From positions 1 through 10,659 of the forward strand of contig JAGRBY010000213.1 in NCBI GenBank assembly GCA_020433835.1: DNA of 10,659 bases, read 5' to 3'. The notes under the pieces are model-generated. The model did no database searches. It was not told the origin of the DNA and saw only the letters and a program-made list of their open reading frames with translations. Below are positions 1 to 5,133 of the stretch, one piece after another (position 1 is the stretch's first letter; each line of letters opens with the position of its first letter). The translations under genes and the position numbers were made by a program. The stretch comes from Anaerolineae bacterium. Its GTDB lineage: Bacteria > Chloroflexota > Anaerolineae > 4572-78 > J111.

Positions 1-366
1 ATTAATTTCAACTGCCGCCCGCCCGATGCGGTACACGCGCGACACTTTGTGCTTGACCACAAACGGCTCGAAGCCCAGGTAATCGACAAACTTAAAAAAG
101 TTGTGGGCATTATCCACCGCGAACTCGGTTTCATCGTTCATCTCGACGCCGCCCTGCACCCGTCTATTTTTGAAGGTGACGATGGCCTGACCATCGACCT
201 GCCGCAGGCGGTAGCGCGGCACCGGCAGCGTGTTGGTATCGCCACGACGCCGAAAATAGACATCGCGTTTATGCTGCTCTTTTTCAAACACACCCAGTTG
301 GGCGGCACGGGCTTCGGTTTCCGCCGGGTTATTCAGGCGGGCTTTGATCTCGACTTCAAAGGGCAT
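1..366 (-). CDS. CYTH-domain protein, class IV adenylate cyclase-like (partial)
   Basis: Reading the minus strand from the ATG at 366-364 gives an open frame of 122 codons with no stop before the window edge, so the C-terminal part is missing. The protein starts MPFEVEIKARL, and E4, E6 and K8 form the ExExK signature of the CYTH fold (CyaB-type adenylate cyclases, thiamine triphosphatases, inorganic triphosphatases). Further family-like pieces are a charged RYRLRQ strand, ATFK-like VTFKNRR, and VSRVYRIGRAAVEIN near the edge, which resembles the KRR-x-Y-x-x-G-x-VE-x-x-D strand of CyaB-like proteins. CYTH enzymes bind a triphosphate in a beta tunnel with divalent metal. Substrate cannot be decided here: cAMP synthesis, ThTP hydrolysis or PPPi hydrolysis are all possible. 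No Shine-Dalgarno is visible before the ATG. It is divergently oriented to the acyl-CoA ligase gene. Confidence 0.8.
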   Translation of the reverse strand, partial: MPFEVEIKARLNNPAETEARAAQLGVFEKEQHKRDVYFRRRGDTNTLPVPRYRLRQVDGQAIVTFKNRRVQGGVEMNDETEFAVDNAHNFFKFVDYLGFEPFVVKHKVSRVYRIGRAAVEIN

Positions 367-409
367 GGTGGTAACTCGTAAAGGGTCAATAGGATTGATT
401 GGTACAGGA

Positions 410-437
410 ATGGTATTGAAAGTTATGGAGTTGTCAA
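410..437 (-). promoter_or_regulatory. candidate promoter for the CYTH gene
   Basis: On the minus strand a perfect TTGACA (437-432) is followed after 16 nt by TACCAT (415-410), 4 of 6 matches to a sigma-70-type -10 box. The predicted start near 403 leaves a leader of about 37 nt before the ATG at 366. The box match and position are seen; activity is inferred. Confidence 0.4.
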
Positions 438-473
438 TCTGTTGTGTGGGGATCGGTTGGCCGACTTTCTTAT

Positions 474-494
474 TTCTCACTTCTAATTTCTAAT
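474..494. repeat. short heptamer repeat (TTCTAAT type)
   Basis: Three consecutive 7-mers, TTCTCAC, TTCTAAT and TTCTAAT, lie in the divergent intergenic region just upstream of the acyl-CoA ligase gene. They resemble the CCAATCT/CTAATCT heptads found inside the two membrane-protein genes of this window and probably belong to the same class of short tandem repeats. Confidence 0.5.
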
Positions 495-524
495 TCCGGT
501 TTATCCGTGTTAGGATTTATGAAT

Positions 525-530
525 AGGAGA
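525..530 (+). promoter_or_regulatory. ribosome binding site of the acyl-CoA ligase
   Basis: AGGAGA lies 5 nt before the ATG at 536 and fixes this as the start codon. Confidence 0.75.
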
Positions 531-535
531 ACGCG

Positions 536-2326
536 ATGTTAGAAAACGCTTACCACATCAATCAAAACGTAGAGAAGCCAGGATCTGACGGTGTCCAGCC
601 CCCCATCAAGGAGCACAAAGCACTGTCAGGCAAGCCCTGGGTCGAGAACTATGAGCCGGGCGTCTCGGCGATGCTCGATCTACCGCAAATAGCGCTGGCG
701 CAGATTTTGCGCAACGCCGCTCAGACGTTCGAGGCCAAAGTCGCTGTGCGAATGGTGCTCAAATATTTGCCGCTGGGCTTGTCTATCCAGTCATCACTCA
801 CCTTTCGGGAACTTGACCAGGCCAGCGACCGCTTTGCCGCCGGACTGTGCCAATTGGGAGTTCAAAAAGGTGACCGGGTGGCGCTAATGCTGCCGAATTT
901 ACCGCAGAGTGCGGTGGCTTACTTTGGTATTTTGAAGGCCGGCGGTATCGTCGTCAATACCAACCCAACCTACACCCCCCGTGAACTGCAACACCAACTG
1001 CATGATAGCGGCGCTGAAACCATTATCCTGCTTAGCGGCCTCTACGACCGGCTGGTTCATATTCGAGCCGGGACATCGATCAAAAACGTCATCCTGACGG
1101 ATATACCTGACACGCTCAAGTGGCCTTTCAAAGGGTTGGTCGCCAAACAAGTACGAGCCGGGGGGATGATGAAAGCTATCGCGCCCGCGCCTGACATTTA
1201 CCGTTACGATGCGCTCTTGAAAACCACCACCCCCCCACCCCAGTTCGAGTCGGCCCCTGATGATGTGGTGTTGTTTCAATATTCCGGTGGCACGACCGGT
1301 TTGGCCAGGGCGGCGATGTTGACCAACGCTAACCTGGTCAGCAACGTGCTGCAATGCGCTGCCTGGTTTCATCGGGCTGAGACCGGCTGCGAAAAAATGT
1401 TATGCGCCATCCCCTTCTTTCACGTCTACGGCATGACCGTGGGCATGTTATACTCGCTCTATTCCGGAGCCGAGCAACTGGTCGTGCCTGATCCACGCAA
1501 CACCGATCTGGTTTTGGAGATTATCCAGCGCGAACGTATTACGCTTTATCCGGCGGTGCCGGCTCTGTACGTGGCTCTAAATCATCATCCTAAGGTGCAA
1601 GATTTCGACCTGAGCAGTATCAAATTCTGCATGAGTGCCGGAGCTGCCCTACCGGTGGAGGTGGCGCAAGTGTTCGAGCGTTTAACCGGTGGTCGCCTGG
1701 TGGAAGGTTACGGCATGACAGAATGTTCCCCTTTGGCCTGCGCCAACCCTATCTATGGCCAGCGCAAGATCGGGTCGATTGGGGTACCGGTCTCCAATAC
1801 TGAGATGAAAGTGGTAGCCTTAATGGTCAACGAGCACGGCATCTATCCCGATCTGCCGCAAGGCGAAGAGGGTGAGTTGGTTATCCGCGGGCCACAGGTT
1901 ATGCGAGGCTACTGGAACCAGCCCGAAGCCACCGAGTTTATTATCGACGCCGAAGGTTGGCTGCACACGGGCGACATCGGCCGGATGGACGAAGAGGGTT
2001 ATTTCTACGTCGTAGATCGTAAGAAAGATTTGATTATCGCCAGCGGCTACAATATTGTGCCACGTGAGGTGGAAGAAGTCCTGTATATGCACGATAAAGT
2101 GCTAGAGGCAGTGGTTGTCGGCGTACCTGACCCCAAGCGGGGAGAGACAGTCAAAGCGTTTATCGTTTTGAAATCGGATGAGCACGCCACGGCCGAGGAG
2201 CTTATCGCCTTTTGCCGGGAGAATCTGGCCCCTTACAAAGTTCCCAAGCTGTTAGAGTTCCGAACTGAGTTGCCAAAATCTCAGATTGGCAAGATATTGC
2301 GCCGGGTGTTGGTCGAAGAAGAGTAG
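536..2326 (+). CDS. fadD: long-chain fatty acid--CoA ligase (AMP-binding enzyme)
   Basis: This 596-residue protein is a member of the ANL adenylate-forming superfamily that activates fatty acids to acyl-CoA via acyl-AMP, feeding beta-oxidation or lipid synthesis. Visible core motifs in order are: the P-loop-like A3 motif FQYSGGTTG at residues 247-255; A5 VEGYGMTE at 389-396; A7 HTGDIG at 477-482 with the ribose-binding Asp480; the hinge DRKKD at 494-498; and the C-terminal A10 PKSQIGK with catalytic Lys586. The length fits bacterial FadD (about 560-600). No signal peptide is seen, so it should be cytosolic or membrane-peripheral. One deviation is that the A3 Lys (usually GxPKG or GxAKG) is Arg258 here, followed by Ala-Ala. 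The N-terminal 30 residues are polar and not obviously part of the fold. Acyl chain-length preference cannot be read from sequence. The gene stands alone with its own RBS. Confidence 0.92.
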   Translation: MLENAYHINQNVEKPGSDGVQPPIKEHKALSGKPWVENYEPGVSAMLDLPQIALAQILRNAAQTFEAKVAVRMVLKYLPLGLSIQSSLTFRELDQASDRFAAGLCQLGVQKGDRVALMLPNLPQSAVAYFGILKAGGIVVNTNPTYTPRELQHQLHDSGAETIILLSGLYDRLVHIRAGTSIKNVILTDIPDTLKWPFKGLVAKQVRAGGMMKAIAPAPDIYRYDALLKTTTPPPQFESAPDDVVLFQYSGGTTGLARAAMLTNANLVSNVLQCAAWFHRAETGCEKMLCAIPFFHVYGMTVGMLYSLYSGAEQLVVPDPRNTDLVLEIIQRERITLYPAVPALYVALNHHPKVQDFDLSSIKFCMSAGAALPVEVAQVFERLTGGRLVEGYGMTECSPLACANPIYGQRKIGSIGVPVSNTEMKVVALMVNEHGIYPDLPQGEEGELVIRGPQVMRGYWNQPEATEFIIDAEGWLHTGDIGRMDEEGYFYVVDRKKDLIIASGYNIVPREVEEVLYMHDKVLEAVVVGVPDPKRGETVKAFIVLKSDEHATAEELIAFCRENLAPYKVPKLLEFRTELPKSQIGKILRRVLVEEE

Positions 2327-2402
2327 ATTAAGCAAGCTACGTCACCCGAGCACGGGCCTGTAAAAATTTCGGGTAGTTTATAAAAACATGCCTGCATATA
2401 TT

Positions 2403-2431
2403 TTGCTATGCCGACAAAAATGAGTTATAGT
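2403..2431 (+). promoter_or_regulatory. candidate promoter upstream of the unknown gene at 2597
   Basis: TTGCTA (2403-2408) and TATAGT (2426-2431) are separated by 17 nt. This lies in the AT-rich 270-bp spacer between the ligase and the next gene and would give a leader of about 160 nt. It is the best sigma-70-like pair in the spacer. Otherwise the spacer shows only weak hairpins and no convincing small gene. Confidence 0.4.
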
Positions 2432-2596
2432 AGCCAAAAGTTAATCTCATTCACAACCTATAGATTTTTTAGGTTCCATTTTGAACAGCGGCAAACTGCC
2501 CTAAACAAAAATTATAAAGTACTGCTTCCGTAAAACTCAAATTGTTTTCTAAAATATCCATAGGGAATTTAATAGCTTAGAGAGAGAGATAAAGCA

Positions 2597-3364
2597 ATGC
2601 ACCTCTATTTATCATTGATGCCAGAGGCGCTTATCGCCTCCATGTTGTCCCCAGAAGATTTTGGTAGTTATTATGCAGTCGGTTCTCATAGTAAACAGCG
2701 CGGAGAAGCAATGTTTATTGAGCTTGATCCCAGTTTTCGGAGTGATTTTTTCCGAGTTGAGGACGGCCTTGAACGATGCGTTCCCCACGATGACGGAGAA
2801 CCCAAAAAATCGGTTTATATCTCCACCTACCGTGTCTTAGAACATATTCCCACTGAAGTTTTTCGCAAGCTATATCTTGTTACTGCCTACGGTTCAGTGT
2901 TAGAACTGGACAGAGACAGTAATATGCCGCCGTCAACCGAAGCCTTACATTTGTATCAGGAAATCGCGCCGGTGCAGCCTTTGGTCGTTAGCACCAAAGA
3001 TCCTCAAAGTTTTTATGAAATGATTACGCACGACCCTTCTAGCCTGATCCATTTGCCGGCAATTGCTTTTGCGGAACTGCAACTGGGTGCACTGGCCGTG
3101 GATCCTGAATTTGGGGCAGTTGGCGATTTACCTTACCATAACATTAACCATTTACGTGAATGTCTGATAAGTTTGAACGAAAAATCCGTTCAAAACAAAA
3201 TGGTCAACCGCATGGGGCCGGCTGTTTTGCCATACCGGACCATAAAAAATGGTATCTTTGTGGGCAACCCCAATAAACTGATTTACTATCCCTTTCCTTC
3301 ACGTGAGCAACTGCGATCTAAGTACTATCGTTGGTGGCAGTCTGCTAACGCTAAGACATTGTAA
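2597..3364 (+). CDS. conserved-looking protein of unknown function
   Basis: The 255-residue product matches no enzyme or domain I can name. It has no signal peptide, membrane segment, coiled coil, HTH or metal-binding cysteine cluster, so a soluble cytoplasmic protein is likely. Parts have the look of a conserved single-domain family: the N-terminal LMPEALIASML and DFGSYYAVGS, the central KKSVYISTYRVLEH, EIAPVQPLVVS in the middle, LAVDPEFGAVGDLPY around residue 175, and a C-terminus rich in aromatic and basic residues (PYRTIKNGIFVGN, SKYYRWWQSAN). The pattern LALDPE...DLPY hints at a beta-rich fold, but this is only an impression. The ATG at 2597 is preceded by a purine-only AGAGAGAGAGA run at 2579-2589, which could act as a weak Shine-Dalgarno. 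Composition is more AT-rich than the flanking genes. It has its own AT-rich upstream region, and its neighbours give no functional clue. Confidence 0.7.
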   Translation: MHLYLSLMPEALIASMLSPEDFGSYYAVGSHSKQRGEAMFIELDPSFRSDFFRVEDGLERCVPHDDGEPKKSVYISTYRVLEHIPTEVFRKLYLVTAYGSVLELDRDSNMPPSTEALHLYQEIAPVQPLVVSTKDPQSFYEMITHDPSSLIHLPAIAFAELQLGALAVDPEFGAVGDLPYHNINHLRECLISLNEKSVQNKMVNRMGPAVLPYRTIKNGIFVGNPNKLIYYPFPSREQLRSKYYRWWQSANAKTL

Positions 3365-3400
3365 AACTTTCTCCTATTAAGCCCTATTCTGCAGATATGG

Positions 3401-3406
3401 TAAAAT
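3401..3406 (+). promoter_or_regulatory. -10 box positioned for leaderless transcription of the GT39-like gene
   Basis: TAAAAT ends 6 nt before the ATG at 3413, so a normal -10 to +1 distance would place the transcript start on the A of the start codon. No Shine-Dalgarno is present and the -35 region is weak (TTAAGC, 18 nt upstream). Leaderless initiation is inferred. Confidence 0.45.
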
Positions 3407-3412
3407 GGGGCG

Positions 3413-5023
3413 ATGAGAGAAGCTCGACTGTTTTTGCAACAGTACGGCGGGCTGGGGGCGGCAGGGTTGGCAGCGCTGATGGCGCTGCTCCTGCCGCTCA
3501 ACCTGCTTACCAGCCAGCCGTTTCATTATGATGAAGCCCTCTACGCTACCTGGGCCTTGACTATCACCAACCAGGTCGATCCCTGGCTCAGCGCTACGCC
3601 CATCGATAAGCCGCCGCTATTTCTATGGCTCGTGGCCGGATCATTTCGATTGCTGGGCGCTACCACAACTACAGCCCGTCTGCCTTCGCTGCTGGCAACG
3701 CCGCTGATCGTGTTGTTGACGTATGGCCTGGGCCGTCGGCTCTACAGTGAAGCGACGGGAATCCTCGCTGCCTGGTTGGGAGCGCTCTCACCGTTCACCC
3801 TTCTCTTTGCCCCCACCGCCCTAACCGACCCCACGCTTGTCACGCTGGTATTGAGTGGCTGTCTGGCCGCCACTGTTGGCCGATCCGTTTGGGCCGGGGT
3901 TTTCGCGGCGTTGGCTATCGCCACGAAGCAGCAAGGGGTTTTCTTTGTGCCGCTCATCGCCGGATTTCTGGTTATTTCAAGGTTGCAAGGTTGCAAGGTT
4001 GCAGGGGAGCAGGGGAGCAAAGTTGCACGTGGCAAGGCTCCAGGTATTGAACGCGACGAGCAAAATGCTACATCCCATGTCCTACGTCTCCTGGTATATT
4101 TTTTCCTCAGCCTTAGCCTTAGCCTCCTGCCTTTCATTGTGTGGGATCTCACCCGCTCGCAACCTTCGGCCTTTTTTCAACAAAGCATCAATAACTATGG
4201 CGGCTTGGCCTTCGATCTCGCCGGCTTTAACGAACGTTGGAGCGGATTTCTCGATCTGCTCTGGTACGGAACCGGCTCAGTCGCACTCAATATCGTCTTT
4301 GTAGTGGGTCTACCCTTCCTTATAGCTTATGATCTTATCACCACCCTGTCCCAACCTCCAACCTCCAATCACCAATTACCAATCTCCCAATCTCCCCTCC
4401 CCGATCTCCACCTCATCCTCTTCAGCCTCGCCTTTCTCGTCCTCCACACCGTATTTTCCTTTCAAATATGGGATCGCTACTTGCTCGGATTGATCCCGCT
4501 GCTGGCTCTGCTGCTGGCCAGGGTATTGCTGTTACCTTGGGCGTTCGTTCGCTATCTATTACCGCGAGTTCCGTCCTTGAAAACTGGATTACGGGCCATA
4601 TTCAGCCTTGGGTTGGTAATACTGCTCGCGGCAACACTCACTCAACCCATTCAGGATGCCATTCACGCCCGTTATCCGCTCGGCAGCAACAGTCGCGCCG
4701 TGACCGGCATCGAGCAGATTGTCAACTACTTGCAGGGCAATGTTGGGGCCGATACCACCCTTTACCACCGCTGGCTCGGCACCTACTGGCGTTTTTACCT
4801 GTGGAATTATCCATATGATCTGCAATTTTGGGGCAGTCCGGCTGAGTTGATCGCCAAAGCCAGACCTGGCCACTTGATTGCGTTTCCAGCCTGGCGATCC
4901 GACACCGAAGCGCGGCTGGCGCTGTTTGAGGCCGGTTTCGGACTGCATGAGTTGGCGCGGGCATACAAGGCAGACGGATCGCCGTCGGTGATTTTGTATC
5001 GCATCGAGGCGTTGGCGGAGTGA
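3413..5023 (+). CDS. GT39/PMT-like (GT-C fold) membrane glycosyltransferase
   Basis: This 536-residue polytopic membrane protein has many hydrophobic segments and the N-terminal layout of the ArnT/PMT-like GT-C families. A first membrane helix (about residues 13-33) is followed by the extracytoplasmic loop PFHYDEALYA with the acidic pair Asp40-Glu41, then the DKPPLFLW motif (Lys66), both typical of PMT_2-type transferases that use polyprenyl-phosphate-linked sugars. The family glycosylates lipids, proteins or polymers on the outer face of the membrane; the acceptor here is unknown. Near residues 188-220 a polar stretch (QGCKVAGEQGSKVARGK) is encoded by an octamer tandem repeat, and near 313-327 another (QPPTSNHQLPISQSP) by a heptamer repeat. 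Both lie between hydrophobic helices and look like in-frame insertions. The C-terminal soluble part contains YHRWLGTYWRFYLWNYPYD. The ATG at 3413 lacks an SD and probably begins a leaderless message. It is followed by a second membrane protein on the same strand. Confidence 0.85.
   Translation: MREARLFLQQYGGLGAAGLAALMALLLPLNLLTSQPFHYDEALYATWALTITNQVDPWLSATPIDKPPLFLWLVAGSFRLLGATTTTARLPSLLATPLIVLLTYGLGRRLYSEATGILAAWLGALSPFTLLFAPTALTDPTLVTLVLSGCLAATVGRSVWAGVFAALAIATKQQGVFFVPLIAGFLVISRLQGCKVAGEQGSKVARGKAPGIERDEQNATSHVLRLLVYFFLSLSLSLLPFIVWDLTRSQPSAFFQQSINNYGGLAFDLAGFNERWSGFLDLLWYGTGSVALNIVFVVGLPFLIAYDLITTLSQPPTSNHQLPISQSPLPDLHLILFSLAFLVLHTVFSFQIWDRYLLGLIPLLALLLARVLLLPWAFVRYLLPRVPSLKTGLRAIFSLGLVILLAATLTQPIQDAIHARYPLGSNSRAVTGIEQIVNYLQGNVGADTTLYHRWLGTYWRFYLWNYPYDLQFWGSPAELIAKARPGHLIAFPAWRSDTEARLALFEAGFGLHELARAYKADGSPSVILYRIEALAE
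3979..4026. repeat. octamer tandem repeat inside the GT39-like gene
   Basis: Six 8-bp units in register: AAGGTTGC three times (3979-4002), AGGGGAGC twice (4003-4018), AAAGTTGC once (4019-4026), with a degenerate tail to about 4041. Being 48 bp it keeps the reading frame and encodes the polar QGCKVA...GSKVA stretch between membrane helices. Confidence 0.9.
4351..4393. repeat. heptamer tandem repeat inside the GT39-like gene
   Basis: Consecutive units CCAACCT, CCAACCT, CCAATCA, CCAATTA and CCAATCT (4351-4385) are followed by an 8-mer variant CCCAATCT (4386-4393). The stretch is translated in frame as a Pro/Ser/Asn/Gln-rich loop between two hydrophobic segments. Confidence 0.88.
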
Positions 5024-5030
5024 GAAAACC

Positions 5031-5084
5031 GTAGGGCAAGTCACTGACTTGACCGAACACGGACAAAACACTGCTTTGCCCTAC
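5031..5084. repeat. REP-like nested inverted repeat between the two membrane-protein genes
   Basis: GTAGGGCAA (5031-5039) and TTGCCCTAC (5076-5084) are perfect 9-bp inverted arms. Within the interval, CAAGTCA-C-TGACTTG (5037-5051) forms a perfect 7-bp hairpin with a 1-nt centre, overlapping the left arm. The element starts 8 nt after the stop codon of the upstream gene. It could be a REP/MITE-type repeat or a transcript-end stabiliser. There is no T-run, so it is not a classical terminator. Confidence 0.65.
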
Positions 5085-5097
5085 AGTTGGCTGAACT

Positions 5098-5126
5098 TTG
5101 CTCAATTCCGGCATCTTGTCGATAAT
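5098..5126 (+). promoter_or_regulatory. candidate promoter for the YfhO-like gene (leaderless)
   Basis: TTGCTC (5098-5103), 17 nt spacer, GATAAT (5121-5126). The -10 box ends 7 nt before the ATG at 5134, so the predicted transcript begins at or next to the start codon. No Shine-Dalgarno precedes the ATG. This supports ATG 5134 over the upstream in-frame TTG at 5098. Confidence 0.45.
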
Positions 5127-5133
5127 ACGCGCC

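Noticed and set aside
49..381. Plus-strand open frame of 110 codons at the left edge
   Set aside because: It is antisense to the CYTH gene, whose ExExK motif and strand-specific family features are clear.
2344..2374. ACCCGA/TCGGGT inverted repeat after the ligase gene as a terminator
   Set aside because: Only 6 bp of stem with a 19-nt loop and no T-run afterwards.
2409..2534. 41-codon ATG frame in the AT-rich spacer before the unknown gene
   Set aside because: No Shine-Dalgarno, low-complexity aromatic-rich translation and no family resemblance.
3855..4304. Alternative-frame 149-codon frame over the GT39-like gene
   Set aside because: It is a shadow of the membrane-protein gene in another frame, with no family features.
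5098..5133. TTG start adding 12 residues to the YfhO-like protein
   Set aside because: No SD before it, and the TTG overlaps a plausible -35 box whose -10 points to a transcript starting at ATG 5134.
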